Shown one piece after another: positions 17,944 to 27,458 of a stretch of 64,000 bases of DNA; within the stretch, counting starts at the first letter, position 1; each line of letters opens with the position of its first letter. Made by a program: the position numbers and the translations under genes. Source of the stretch: Pseudoalteromonas sp. Scap06 (GTDB lineage: Bacteria > Pseudomonadota > Gammaproteobacteria > Enterobacterales > Alteromonadaceae). A model generated the notes under the pieces. The model did no database searches, had not been told where the DNA came from, and was given only the letters and a program-made list of their open reading frames with translations. The DNA is taken from positions 2,596,501-2,660,500 of the forward strand of contig NZ_CP041330.1 in NCBI RefSeq assembly GCF_013394165.1, read 5' to 3'.

Positions 17944-18281
17944 AGGGTCTGTTGACCTTTCAAGGTTAAATTTGCAGCAGCCTGTTTGGTATTTAAGCAA
18001 GGCAGAGCCTATGCAGTGTGGTTATTCCTCATAAGTAGATGAAGGCGCTACCCGAAGGGTTCTGCCTAGAGGCGATTTACTCTTTGTTGTCTACATGGAT
18101 GTAGGTAAGGGGCGTGAGCAGGACGCGGAAGCTTTGCTCGGTTTTTACTTATTCTTACATGGATGTAAGCCAGTAGAATAACGCAGGAGCAGTTATCGAG
18201 CCCACTAGGTTACAAACCTCGCGCCGCGATTAAACCGCCCCTAGTTTGAACAAATTTTAATCCGCAAAGGTTAACAGACCC
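17944..18281 (+). repeat. 338-bp dispersed element with terminal inverted repeats, copy 1
   Basis: The element starts AGGGTCTGTTGACCTTT and ends with the near-complement AAAGGTTAACAGACCC. A second copy in opposite orientation lies at 40655-41014; the two align over nearly their whole length apart from a roughly 22-bp indel. It contains no open reading frame of note. Inside are two perfect short hairpins with the same GG loop, CTACAT/ATGTAG (18091-18104) and CTTACAT/ATGTAAG (18154-18169). The second sits in a longer TATTC/GAATA stem followed by AACGCAG. No transposase is present and no clear target duplication flanks it. It fills most of the 521-bp gap between cysE and the M16 peptidase. Confidence 0.85.
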
Positions 18282-18303
18282 AAGTATTTACAACCTAAAA
18301 TAT

Positions 18304-18340
18304 AAAAATGCCCCAATGCTTAAGGCTCCGGGGCATTTTT
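18304..18340. terminator. Terminator of the M16 peptidase gene
   Basis: AAAAATGCCCC and GGGGCATTTTT form an 11-bp stem with A and T runs on either side. It lies 20 bp beyond the stop of the minus-strand M16 peptidase gene. The flanking A/T runs make it potentially active in both directions. Confidence 0.85.
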
Positions 18341-18359
18341 TAATACTTAAAAACTTAAA

Positions 18360-21242
18360 TTATTGAAATACTTTATCCACCTTCACTACTTCAATATTTT
18401 TCGTTGGTATTGCCAGTTTGTAATCAGCAATCACTTTATCTTCAGCCACTAACTCGGCAGGTTTATCGGTGTTATACACCATAGGCGAGGTTTGCATAGT
18501 TGCTAAACGTTTTTGCATATCTTCACCATCACCGGTAACAAACACATAGTGAATATTCTCGGTTTGTAGGTTGTCTTTAATCACTCGATTTACATCGTCA
18601 ACAGTCAATGTTTTCAGTTTGCTTGTAACGTAGTTTACAAAACTATCGGTGTTATAAAACTCGCTATCTAGCGCATAACCTAACTGACGATTTTGACTAG
18701 CAACCATTTGCGGCACAAAGTTAATTAAAAAGTTACGTGTGGCTTCAAAATCAGCCTCAGTCATGCCATTTTTAATTAATTTATCTAGCTCAAATAATGC
18801 GGTACGGGTAGCAAAATGCGCATCGTTGTTTGAGCGCAGTGGACGCAGCCACACCTGGAATATTTGCTCCGAGCGGCCTAAGTTTGCATCAGGTTTAGTT
18901 TGAAACATACCCCTAGGGAAGTATTCAATATAGGCGTAATCGCCATAGTTCATGCCACGCGTTTGACGAATACGTTCGTACAAGTAACTGTTAGAACTAC
19001 GATGCTCACCAAAGTACGAACGCACTAGCCACAATGCAGTCCAGTCTTCGCTGCTACGAATTGTATCAATAGGAAAGCCAAACGATACAGCTGTTGATTG
19101 CGCTGACTTTTCAACAATTGTTGCATGATGACCTTTAAGCTCTGGCGCATCAGGGATTGTTAAGCGGCTTTGTTCGCCTTTTGGAAGTGTCGCCAAGTCA
19201 GCTAACATTTGTGCTTTAAGTTTTTCAGGTACGGCACCAATTAAACCCACAGTAAGTTTAGCTTGTGTAAGTTCAGCATTATAAAACGCTTTAACATCAT
19301 CAAGAGTCAGCGCTTCTAAATCAGATAAGTCACCGTAGTTATAGCTTTCATAAGGGTGGCCTTTATAAAGCACGCTGTAGAGCACTTCTTTACCCAACTC
19401 TTCGTCGTTAGAAGCTTTTAAGCCTGATTTAATGCCATCGATCATTTCTTTTTTCAGGCGCTTAAAGTCATCTTCTCTAAAGCCTGGGCTTAACAGCTGC
19501 TCACTCACTAAAGCATACCACTGAGCAGCATTATCTTTATGAATACGCCCTTGGAACGACAGCATTTCTTTATCTATTTGATAACCAAAACTACCCGCCA
19601 GCGGATACATTGCCTTTTTAATATCTTTGTAACTCATTGAGGTTGAGCCACCTTGCGCCAGCATTGCGGCAGTTAAAGCCGCTACGCCTTTTTTACCCTG
19701 CGGATCGGCAGCGGCACCGGTATTAAATAATAAGTTAATATCGATTAACGGCGAGCTATTGGTTTTATCAAGCACCTTAAAGATAGGCTTACTCGGTGCT
19801 TGCTGATACTTAGCTACCAAGGCATTTAAGTCGCTTTCTTGCTCAAAACCAGGGGCTTTATCAAGTGCCGACATAGTAATTGTGGTGCGGGCATTATCAA
19901 CAAAATACTTATTTGCAACGGCTCTAATATCTTCGCTAGTGATATTGTCTGCCGATTTATACAGCTGATTAATCACCTCAGGATCGCGCTCAAAATGCAT
20001 ATAGCTGGCAAGTGTAGAGGCAATTGCTTGCGATGAATCTAAACCATTTATAAAACTGTATTTAAGGTTAGACTTTAAATCGCTGAGTTTTTGGCTATCA
20101 ACCAACTCGGTACGCGCTTTAGCATACGTACGATTAATGGCATCACGTACTGTGGCTAAATCATCGGCATTTTCAACTTTTACAAATACATGCAGTAACC
20201 CTGGATCTTTTGTCTCTGGGTTGTAGGTAAACATTTGACTCGCTATTTGCCTTTCTACTACCAGCTCTTGGTAAATATCTGAATTGCTAGAAAAATAAAG
20301 CTGCGAGAGTAAATCTAATGCGGCTCTGTCTTTTTTCTGAGGCTCCCATGCGGCGCCTTTATACGACACAAGTAACCAGTGACCAGGTAATCCTTCGTTT
20401 TGCTCATGCACATATTTTGGCGCTTGTTGAGTTGGCTCTTTTGGAATATCAGCAACATAGTCGCCTTTTTGCCAGTTACCCCAGTGCTTTTTAACCATCG
20501 CCATGGTCTCTTTTGGCTCAACATCACCAACAATCACAAGCGATACATATTCAGGCTTATAAAACTTAGCAAAAAATTCTTTACCGTAGGCCATTTGATC
20601 TGGCATGGCTTCAATATCTTCAAAAAAGCCCATAGTAGTGTGTTTATAGGTATGTTTATCGAACGCTTCTTGGCGTACCGCACTTAATAATTTACGAATT
20701 GGACTGGCATTATTTTTTAAGTACTCGCCTTTAACCGTTAGCGCTTCCGTTCTAAATTGTTCTTCGGTGTAGCTTAAGTTTTGAAAAATATCAGCTTCAA
20801 TCTCAAGTACTTTATCAAGATGCTGTTTTGAAAAATTTAAGTGGTAGTTAGTGTAATCGTTAGTTGTATAGGCGCGGTTATCAACCCCTGAATTTTTTAG
20901 AATATCTGAATACACATCTTGCGGAAACTTTTCAGAGCCTTTAAACATCATGTGTTCAAAAAAGTGAGCAAAACCAGTTTTACCCGCTTCCACTTCATTA
21001 CGCGAGCCAACAGATACAGGTATTTGTAGCGATACTACATCTGGGTAATCGGTTTTAACTACCATAACGCGCAAGCCGTTATCTAGCTCTTCTATTAGGT
21101 AATCTTGTGAAAAAACACGCTCATCTGCTTTATTAACTTGTTCTTGTTGGGCTACTGTTTGCGTGTTTTGACTTTGCTGCATAGCGCAACCCGTTAAAGC
21201 CAGCGATACCGCTAGGCTAGTTGCCAATAATTTAAATTTCAT
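18360..21242 (-). CDS. M16 family zinc metallopeptidase, lipoprotein
   Basis: This 960-residue protein has a lipoprotein signal (lipobox LTGC, Cys19) and two M16 (pitrilysin/insulysin-like) units. The N-terminal unit has the inverted zinc motif HFFEH at residues 93-97 and a downstream glutamate region (EADIFQNLSYTEEQFRTE), so it should be catalytic. The C-terminal unit (about 490-930) lacks HxxEH and is the usual inactive partner half. It should degrade peptides in the periplasm, anchored to a membrane. It is transcribed alone and ends at a strong terminator. The substrate is unknown. Confidence 0.93.
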   Translation of the reverse strand: MKFKLLATSLAVSLALTGCAMQQSQNTQTVAQQEQVNKADERVFSQDYLIEELDNGLRVMVVKTDYPDVVSLQIPVSVGSRNEVEAGKTGFAHFFEHMMFKGSEKFPQDVYSDILKNSGVDNRAYTTNDYTNYHLNFSKQHLDKVLEIEADIFQNLSYTEEQFRTEALTVKGEYLKNNASPIRKLLSAVRQEAFDKHTYKHTTMGFFEDIEAMPDQMAYGKEFFAKFYKPEYVSLVIVGDVEPKETMAMVKKHWGNWQKGDYVADIPKEPTQQAPKYVHEQNEGLPGHWLLVSYKGAAWEPQKKDRAALDLLSQLYFSSNSDIYQELVVERQIASQMFTYNPETKDPGLLHVFVKVENADDLATVRDAINRTYAKARTELVDSQKLSDLKSNLKYSFINGLDSSQAIASTLASYMHFERDPEVINQLYKSADNITSEDIRAVANKYFVDNARTTITMSALDKAPGFEQESDLNALVAKYQQAPSKPIFKVLDKTNSSPLIDINLLFNTGAAADPQGKKGVAALTAAMLAQGGSTSMSYKDIKKAMYPLAGSFGYQIDKEMLSFQGRIHKDNAAQWYALVSEQLLSPGFREDDFKRLKKEMIDGIKSGLKASNDEELGKEVLYSVLYKGHPYESYNYGDLSDLEALTLDDVKAFYNAELTQAKLTVGLIGAVPEKLKAQMLADLATLPKGEQSRLTIPDAPELKGHHATIVEKSAQSTAVSFGFPIDTIRSSEDWTALWLVRSYFGEHRSSNSYLYERIRQTRGMNYGDYAYIEYFPRGMFQTKPDANLGRSEQIFQVWLRPLRSNNDAHFATRTALFELDKLIKNGMTEADFEATRNFLINFVPQMVASQNRQLGYALDSEFYNTDSFVNYVTSKLKTLTVDDVNRVIKDNLQTENIHYVFVTGDGEDMQKRLATMQTSPMVYNTDKPAELVAEDKVIADYKLAIPTKNIEVVKVDKVFQ

Positions 21243-21491
21243 TGTTATCCCTTTTTAAATTGAGCAATTTTTAAAACATTTACCAAACTAAGTATGCCGT
21301 AAAGTAATTAAATATAAGAGCCCTAAGCCTATTAATTATGTAAACAACTGTGTCAGTTATTGCTGGTAACTTGGTTTAACTATGAAAATAATTCACGTTA
21401 GTTGAGAAACTTTCAATAAATAAATCTATCTAGACGTCTAAATGGCTGCTATATTAAATCCATCATCACAAATTAAGCTGGAATGGGGATT

Positions 21492-22448
21492 ATGGCTTTA
21501 TCACTTCAAGAAAAAATACAGGACACCAACCAAGGTGTTTACCTAATTGGCACAACACCGCCAAAAATTGGGACTGATAAAGCGCAATTAAAAATCATTG
21601 CCGAAAAGTTATTAGGCCGTTTACACGAAATTGAATATGACGGCGTAGTTATTTATGACATTCAAGATGAAAGTAGCCGTACAGAGCAAGCGCGTCCATT
21701 TGCATTTAAGCAAACAGTTGATCCGCGCGAGTACAGCCAACTCTTACGAGGCTTATCTGATCTTGATGTAATTACTTATAAAAGTGTAGCTCAGCGCGGT
21801 GTGAGTGAGTTTAAAGCGTGGTTAGATGAAACCAAAAATGACTACGATTTAAAAAACGTGGTGTTAGTGGGTAGCCCTTCATCAGCAGGTGATATAAAGC
21901 TGAGCTTACCGAATGCCTATAAAACACTGGCAGAGCAGTCTGAAGATTTCTTTTTAGGTGGTGTAACCATTGCTGAGCGCCATGCCAATAAGCGCAACGA
22001 GCACCAACGCTTAATAGAAAAAACAGCACAAGGATGCCAGTTTTTTATCTCTCAAGCCGTTTACAATGCACAAGCAACCATAGATTTAATAACCAGTTAT
22101 GCGCGCACATGCAAAGCACAAGGCCTGACACCTAATCGGATTATATTAACCTTTACGCCTTGTGGTGGTGAAAAAACCTTGGAGTTTATGCAGTGGCTAG
22201 GTATCTCGGTGCCAGAGGCAACTAAATGGCGCATGCTTGATTCGGAAAATACACTAAGCGAATCAGTGCGTATTTGTCGTGAAAATCTCGACTCAATTTT
22301 AAAAAGCTGTGCGCACTTAGGTGTGCCACTGGGTTTAAATATTGAAAGCTTAACCAATCGTAAAGAAGAAATAGATGCGTCTATTAACTTATACCGTTTA
22401 TTAAAAGCCACAATGGAACTCAACCTTGCGGAGAAACTGATAGCGTAA
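21492..22448 (+). CDS. Methylenetetrahydrofolate reductase-like protein (MetF-like TIM barrel)
   Basis: This protein of about 318 residues resembles the MTHFR/MetF TIM barrel (YDIQDES, GGVTIAERH, FFISQAVYN, LGVPLGLNIES). It lacks the FEFFPP glutamate motif of classical MetF; the corresponding segment reads YLIGTTPPKIG. It may therefore be a divergent folate or flavin enzyme rather than the housekeeping MetF. The start could be the ATG at 21483 or at 21492; I prefer 21492 because GGGG lies just upstream. A good terminator follows at 22474. It is transcribed alone, convergent with the kinase gene at 22540. Confidence 0.75.
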   Translation: MALSLQEKIQDTNQGVYLIGTTPPKIGTDKAQLKIIAEKLLGRLHEIEYDGVVIYDIQDESSRTEQARPFAFKQTVDPREYSQLLRGLSDLDVITYKSVAQRGVSEFKAWLDETKNDYDLKNVVLVGSPSSAGDIKLSLPNAYKTLAEQSEDFFLGGVTIAERHANKRNEHQRLIEKTAQGCQFFISQAVYNAQATIDLITSYARTCKAQGLTPNRIILTFTPCGGEKTLEFMQWLGISVPEATKWRMLDSENTLSESVRICRENLDSILKSCAHLGVPLGLNIESLTNRKEEIDASINLYRLLKATMELNLAEKLIA

Positions 22449-22473
22449 AGTTAAACTGATTTATACCGTACTT

Positions 22474-22498
22474 GGCAAGCTGCTGGCTTGCCTTTTTT
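22474..22498 (+). terminator. Rho-independent terminator of the MetF-like gene
   Basis: GGCAAGC-TGCTG-GCTTGCC forms a 7-bp stem followed by TTTTTT, 25 bp beyond the stop codon of the MetF-like gene on the plus strand. Confidence 0.9.
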
Positions 22499-22539
22499 AT
22501 ATTTCCAAGTTAGTTAATAAAATAATTGAAAACAAAAGA

Positions 22540-24273
22540 TTAAATACACACCCATTTTGCTATTACTTCAAACATACTTTCAACTTTAATAGGCTTTGAA
22601 ATATAGCCATTCATACCGCAACCTTTCGCCTTTAGTAAATCGGTTTCTCTTGTATTAGCAGTCATTGCAATAATGGGTAAATTTTTAAACTTTGCTTGTT
22701 TTTTTATTTCTTTGGCTGCTGTGTAACCATCCATTCGGGGCATCTGGCAATCCATTAACACCCCATCATAGGTTTTATTTTTTAGCGCTTCTAATGCCTC
22801 AATACCATCATTGGCAACATCAACGATTAAGCCTTTTTTGCGAAGTATTTGTGTTGCTACTTGCTGATTGAGCGGATTGTCTTCAACCAATAAAATATGA
22901 ATACCTTGAAGCTTTTGTAATGCATTTTGTGTATCTGAGCTCTCTTGTGATTCTGGCTTATTAAGTGTTTTTATATGCATAATTTGTAAAAGTACATTGT
23001 ATAATGTGCTTTTAATAATTGGTTTGATCAGCACTTTATAAGTGTTATCAGCAAATCCTAGTAGGCTTTCGTTGAGTGCTTTATTTTCACAAGGTGCTAC
23101 TACGATTAGCTTTTTCGCATTTAATTTGAGTTCACTTCGAAGAGACTGCGCAGCCCTGTCATTATTTAAATTTAAAGTACGCCAATCTATAAAAATAAAG
23201 TCGTAATCATGTAAGGCGCTTAACCGGTCTAGCACTTGGTTGATATTATTTGCAATATCAACTTTAACTTCAAATCCAATAAGCAGCGTTTGTAATGATG
23301 CTAACGTACTGTCTGAACTTTCGATAACAAGGGCCTGCTTAGCCCTAACATGTGATATTTCAAACTCACTTTTTTTAGTCGAATAGCTAAGTGGAATAGT
23401 AAAGCTAAAACAACTTCCTTTATTGAGTTTACTGTTTACTAAAACATTTCCCTGCATTAGTTCTACCAACGTTTTACTTATTACCAAGCCAAGCCCAGTC
23501 CCACCAAACTTTCGCGTTGTAGACACGTCAGCCTGAGTAAAAGGTTTAAATAGTGAGTCTACTTGTGCTTGGCTCATTCCAATGCCATTATCTAAAACAG
23601 AAAAAGTGACACTGCAAAAATTGTCTACCTTTTGCGCTAACTTTACAGCTAATACAACTTTGCCGCGGGTTGAGAACTTCAGTGCATTATTAAGCAAATT
23701 TAACAGCACTTGATTAAGCCTTAATGCATCACCAATAAAAAAGTCAGGCAGTAAGGGGTCAATATCAAACAGCACTTCAATTTTTCTTTGTGATGCTAGC
23801 GTGCTAATAATATTGACAAGATTTTCTAGAAAGATATTAAAATTGAATTCTTTTTGTTCTAGCTCTATTTTACCCGCTTCGACCTTTGAAAAGTCTAAAA
23901 TATCATTAATGATCCCTAATAAAGACTCTGCCGAATAGTGAATTTTTTCAACATAGTCGCGTTGCTTATCAGAAAGCCCGGTATCTAAAGCAAGATAAGC
24001 CATGCCAATTATTGCATTCATCGGGGTACGAATCTCATGACTCATATTTGCCAAAAAGTCTGATTTAGCATTATTTGCAGCTTCTGCATCTTGTTTCGCA
24101 AGTTTGAGGGCATGGGTTCTATTAGCAACCTCTTGCTCTAAGTTTTCAGCCGCTCCTTTGAGCACTTCATTGGCTTCGTAAAGTTGTAATGATTTGGCTT
24201 CTAATAGCTTTTCAGCTTCTTTTCGCGCCAAACGCTCTCGCTCTAACCTGCGCTGTAAAAGAGCAATGTCCAT
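22540..24273 (-). CDS. Soluble hybrid histidine kinase partnered with H-NOX (HnoK-like)
   Basis: This 577-residue cytoplasmic protein has an N-terminal coiled coil, HisKA with His79 in [13 protein letters not shown], an HATPase domain ([11 protein letters not shown]) and two receiver domains. The first (about 310-425) keeps the acceptor aspartate (FIDWR) and the lysine (IKPI), but has ES in place of the acidic pair. The second is canonical with Asp508 in [10 protein letters not shown]. There is no membrane segment and no HPt domain, so a separate HPt protein would be needed for a relay. It begins 2 bp after the H-NOX gene, which strongly suggests that H-NOX gates its activity in response to nitric oxide. 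Confidence 0.9.
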   Translation of the reverse strand: MDIALLQRRLERERLARKEAEKLLEAKSLQLYEANEVLKGAAENLEQEVANRTHALKLAKQDAEAANNAKSDFLANMSHEIRTPMNAIIGMAYLALDTGLSDKQRDYVEKIHYSAESLLGIINDILDFSKVEAGKIELEQKEFNFNIFLENLVNIISTLASQRKIEVLFDIDPLLPDFFIGDALRLNQVLLNLLNNALKFSTRGKVVLAVKLAQKVDNFCSVTFSVLDNGIGMSQAQVDSLFKPFTQADVSTTRKFGGTGLGLVISKTLVELMQGNVLVNSKLNKGSCFSFTIPLSYSTKKSEFEISHVRAKQALVIESSDSTLASLQTLLIGFEVKVDIANNINQVLDRLSALHDYDFIFIDWRTLNLNNDRAAQSLRSELKLNAKKLIVVAPCENKALNESLLGFADNTYKVLIKPIIKSTLYNVLLQIMHIKTLNKPESQESSDTQNALQKLQGIHILLVEDNPLNQQVATQILRKKGLIVDVANDGIEALEALKNKTYDGVLMDCQMPRMDGYTAAKEIKKQAKFKNLPIIAMTANTRETDLLKAKGCGMNGYISKPIKVESMFEVIAKWVCI

Positions 24274-24275
24274 AT

Positions 24276-24815
24276 CTAACCTACCAATGTTAAGTTAAAC
24301 GTAGCAACTTGATGATCGTCATTGATATCGCTGCTTATACTTATATTTTCCTTAAAATGTTCGGCTGCGCCTTCTATTAATCCCTCAGCGAGCATGGCAA
24401 ATGGGTTACTTGAATGATAAATCATCTGCATTTGGGTATTACTTAAGTGGTTGGTTTTAAAGGTGGGCAACTCAACGTCGGTATATAGTTTTTTAACTTC
24501 TACATGCACGTGCTGATCTATGGTATCTAAAAAATCAAACGTTGTAGTGAGCTCTTCAAAAAACTGTGGATAGTAGACTAAGAAGCGCTTTAGTAAGTAT
24601 TTACCGTATTCTTTAACGAGTACATCAACCGGAATATCAACAATACTGCTCAGTGAGGTCACTAACTTTAAAAGCTCTTGCTTATTATAGTTACCAACAC
24701 TGGTATAAGCCCCATTGGAATCCAGTTCGTTTTGCTCAATGATTTGATCAGCAACTGCTGGTGAAAATGTGATCTCGACCATTTCTAGAAATTCAGTAAA
24801 AATAATACCTTTCAT
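24276..24815 (-). CDS. H-NOX heme-based nitric oxide sensor
   Basis: H-NOX proteins bind NO through a protoporphyrin heme and control a partner kinase or cyclase. The 179 residues match the family length, start with the typical MKGIIF, and carry the expected proximal heme ligand His104 (in [10 protein letters not shown]). The heme-propionate motif YxSxR reads Y133-H-S135-S-N137, so the arginine is replaced by asparagine. The C-terminal [12 protein letters not shown] is typical. I chose the ATG at 24815 over a GTG at 24827 because it matches the family start. The hybrid kinase follows after 2 bp, and a diguanylate cyclase lies upstream on the same strand. Confidence 0.9.
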   Translation of the reverse strand: MKGIIFTEFLEMVEITFSPAVADQIIEQNELDSNGAYTSVGNYNKQELLKLVTSLSSIVDIPVDVLVKEYGKYLLKRFLVYYPQFFEELTTTFDFLDTIDQHVHVEVKKLYTDVELPTFKTNHLSNTQMQMIYHSSNPFAMLAEGLIEGAAEHFKENISISSDINDDHQVATFNLTLVG

Positions 24816-24944
24816 ACAACTACCCACTCATTAGCTATAAACAAAGTATAGTTTCAAACTAAAAAAATTCACGTACATAGCATGCGTATATGTTAATTAG
24901 TTTGCTGTGTATATTGGCATAACAAGTTAATAGCAATTAACGAT

Positions 24945-25928
24945 TTAATAACCGATTTTTTTATTTAACTTATATTTTTGCTTATTTTTATACATTGATT
25001 GGTCTGCATCATTTAAAAGTGTTTCAAATGGCTGCTTTTTTTGCTCAGAAAAACTATAACCAACACTTAGTGATAACTCGCAAATTCCATCTAATACTAG
25101 TGCATTAGCAAACTCAATCGAAATTGTATTTATAATGTGGTCTAGTTTACTCTTATCATTTATTTGCATGACAGCAACAAACTCATCGCCTCCTAAGCGC
25201 CCCACGATGTCGGCATCTCTTAGGTGCTTTTTTAACGTTGTGGCTAATGTAATAAGGGCTTTATCGCCCGCTTCGTGGCCAGAGTTATCGTTTAATTTTT
25301 TAAAGTCGTTAATATCGATAAATAAACAACACACATCAAAACCTAAACGATGAGAAAGGTTTAGTTTTTGCTGAGCAAGTAAACTTAATGCTCGACGATT
25401 ATAAATATTAGTGAGCGGGTCTAGCATTGCAATTTCGCGCATTTTTTCAAAATTATATACAAGCGCTAAATCGTCTTCTATTAAGTCTCGTAACTGATTA
25501 ATGAGCTCAAAATATTCATTCGTATAGTTTGTTTCTTTGTTGTCTTTTAAGCAAAGCGTCCCAAATACATCTCCTTGCGGCCAGTGAATGGGTAAACCTA
25601 AGTAGGAGTTAACGCCATTTTCAACTACCTCAGGCATGGCGCTCCACATTTCAGTACTAGCAGCATCATTAACATATAAGAGATTGTCACTTTCGACCAC
25701 ATGCCTACAAAACATATCACTTTCAGGAGGAATAGTAGGGTTGGTCTCAAAGGTTGACCCACCCTCGTTTTTTCTGATAACTACTCGGTAACCTATGCTT
25801 GTTGCCTGTACTATATATCCGGAGGGAGCTGAAAATAACTCAGCAATTAAATCAATTATTTTTTGCCACTTATCTAGTGATATCTGACCATCAAGGCCAG
25901 TAAATGCCCACTTATCAGTCTCAAACAT
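24945..25928 (-). CDS. GAF-GGDEF diguanylate cyclase
   Basis: This soluble 327-residue protein has an N-terminal GAF domain (about 20-160, with FCRHVVESDNLLYVNDA and YLGLPIHWPQGDVFGTLC) and a C-terminal GGDEF domain. The active-site motif GGDEF (246-250) is intact, and the RxxD inhibitory site (RDAD, 237-240) lies five residues before it, so it should make c-di-GMP with product feedback. It is 117-130 bp upstream of the H-NOX gene on the same strand, so the three genes may form one NO/c-di-GMP unit. The GAF ligand is unknown. Confidence 0.92.
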   Translation of the reverse strand: MFETDKWAFTGLDGQISLDKWQKIIDLIAELFSAPSGYIVQATSIGYRVVIRKNEGGSTFETNPTIPPESDMFCRHVVESDNLLYVNDAASTEMWSAMPEVVENGVNSYLGLPIHWPQGDVFGTLCLKDNKETNYTNEYFELINQLRDLIEDDLALVYNFEKMREIAMLDPLTNIYNRRALSLLAQQKLNLSHRLGFDVCCLFIDINDFKKLNDNSGHEAGDKALITLATTLKKHLRDADIVGRLGGDEFVAVMQINDKSKLDHIINTISIEFANALVLDGICELSLSVGYSFSEQKKQPFETLLNDADQSMYKNKQKYKLNKKIGY

Positions 25929-26119
25929 TTTATACCCCCGCTATTATTTACCTAAGTATAGGCAAAAAAAAATGCTTAAAAGGTAGTATTAATCACTGTA
26001 TTAATTACATTGACTCAAAATTAAAGAGTAGATGTAAAATGTACCTATACTCAAACGCAAATAATGGAATAATTAAAGATATTTAGTAACTTAATTGTGC
26101 TTTAAGAACACTCTAATTT

Positions 26120-27367
26120 TTACTTTCGGCGTCTATTTGGCGCTCTTTGCCCTGTAATACGTTTTTTATCGCGATCTTTACGCGCTTTGTTAGTGTTTTT
26201 GCGGTTGTCTTTTGGCGGCTTATTTAAATCGGGCTCGTAGCCTTCAAGCCATTGTGGGGCTAAACGCGTATCAAGCAGTACTTCAATTTCTTCAAGTAGC
26301 CATTGCTCATCAAGACTCACTAACGACATTGCAAGGCCTTGCTCGCCAGCTCGTCCTGTACGGCCAATACGATGCACATAATCTTCAGCTATATATGGTA
26401 ATTCAAAGTTAATTACGTATTTAAGTGCCGGTATGTCTAAACCGCGCGCCGCTACATCGGTGGCTACTAAAACACGCGTACTACCCTCTTTAAAGTTTTG
26501 TAATGCGCGGTCGCGAGCACCTTGTGATTTATCACCATGAATAGATTCGGTTTTTAAACCATCTTTACACATTTCTTTGGCAAGCTTATCGGCCATTTGT
26601 TTTGTGCGGGTGAATATAAGTACTTGGCGCCAGTTTTTCATGCCAATCATGTGCGATACCAGTTCGCGCTTTCTGTCTTCATCTACTGCGTAAATAACTT
26701 GTTCAACCTCTACAGCAGCAGAGTTGCGCTTATCAACTTCAATAAGCTCAGGATCTTTAAGCAATTTTTTACTCAGCTCAAATACACTGTCATCAAAGGT
26801 GGCGGAAAACAGTAAGGTTTGACGATCGCCTGGGATATGACGCAGTATTCGTTTAATTTCGTCAATAAAACCCATATCAAGCATACGGTCTGCTTCATCA
26901 AATACTAAAGAGTCCACGCTTGAAAGCACCACACTGCCCTTCACTATATGATCAAGTAAGCGCCCTGGCGTTGCCACTATTACTTGCGCTGTTTTAAGTG
27001 CTTTGATTTGTGGACCAATGCTTGCACCACCATAGGCAAGTGCACCTTTTATATCTGTACCTTGTGCGTATTTTTCAAAGCTTGCAAATACTTGCTGAGC
27101 AAGCTCCCTAGTGGGCGTTAAAATAACCACACGAGCAATGCCTGGTTCGTCTTTTTTAGCGGTATTTAAAAGCTTGTGTAATAGCGGTAAAACAAAAGCG
27201 GCTGTTTTACCGGTGCCAGTTTGAGCGCTGCCCATAACGTCTTTGCCCGCTAAAATTGGCGGTATCGTTTTGTGCTGAATGGCGGTAGGCGTAGTGTAAT
27301 TATTTTGCTCTATTGCCGTTAATAGTAACGGGTCTAGGGCTAGTGATGAGAACGATGTGGCAGACAT
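26120..27367 (-). CDS. rhlE: DEAD-box ATP-dependent RNA helicase RhlE
   Basis: RhlE-type helicases remodel rRNA in ribosome assembly and RNA in decay. The 415 residues carry the Q motif (IQHKTIPPILAGKD), Walker A AQTGTGKT, PTRELA, VATPGR, the DEAD box in VFDEADRMLDMGF, SAT, and the C-terminal ATDVAARGLDIP and HRIGRTGR motifs. The tail is basic (KNTNKARKDRDKKRITGQRAPNRRRK region), as usual for RhlE. The DUF3581 gene lies upstream on the same strand, but its own terminator separates the two. Confidence 0.92.
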   Translation of the reverse strand: MSATSFSSLALDPLLLTAIEQNNYTTPTAIQHKTIPPILAGKDVMGSAQTGTGKTAAFVLPLLHKLLNTAKKDEPGIARVVILTPTRELAQQVFASFEKYAQGTDIKGALAYGGASIGPQIKALKTAQVIVATPGRLLDHIVKGSVVLSSVDSLVFDEADRMLDMGFIDEIKRILRHIPGDRQTLLFSATFDDSVFELSKKLLKDPELIEVDKRNSAAVEVEQVIYAVDEDRKRELVSHMIGMKNWRQVLIFTRTKQMADKLAKEMCKDGLKTESIHGDKSQGARDRALQNFKEGSTRVLVATDVAARGLDIPALKYVINFELPYIAEDYVHRIGRTGRAGEQGLAMSLVSLDEQWLLEEIEVLLDTRLAPQWLEGYEPDLNKPPKDNRKNTNKARKDRDKKRITGQRAPNRRRK

Positions 27368-27418
27368 AAGCTTGGCTTTAAAATAACAAAGAACGCTATT
27401 ATACCTGAGCTTTAGTAA

Positions 27419-27441
27419 TAAAAAAGGCGCTAAATAGCGCC
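27419..27441 (-). terminator. Terminator of the DUF3581 gene
   Basis: On the minus strand GGCGCTATTTAGCGCC is followed by TTTTTTATTA. It lies 18 bp beyond the stop of the DUF3581 gene and upstream of rhlE. Confidence 0.85.
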
Positions 27442-27458
27442 TATATAAAATGAAGTAT

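Noticed and set aside
17944..18281. Reading the repeat element as a coding remnant of an insertion sequence
   Set aside because: No frame shows transposase-like residues in either copy; conserved features are hairpins and ends only.
24816..24944. Possible NsrR- or NorR-type operator before the H-NOX gene
   Set aside because: I looked for the AAGATGCATTT-type palindrome and GT-N7-AC repeats and found no convincing match in this AT-rich gap.
25904..26086. 60-codon plus-strand frame between the GGDEF gene and rhlE
   Set aside because: It starts in the antisense of the cyclase, has poor composition and no family resemblance; the 190-bp gap otherwise shows nothing.
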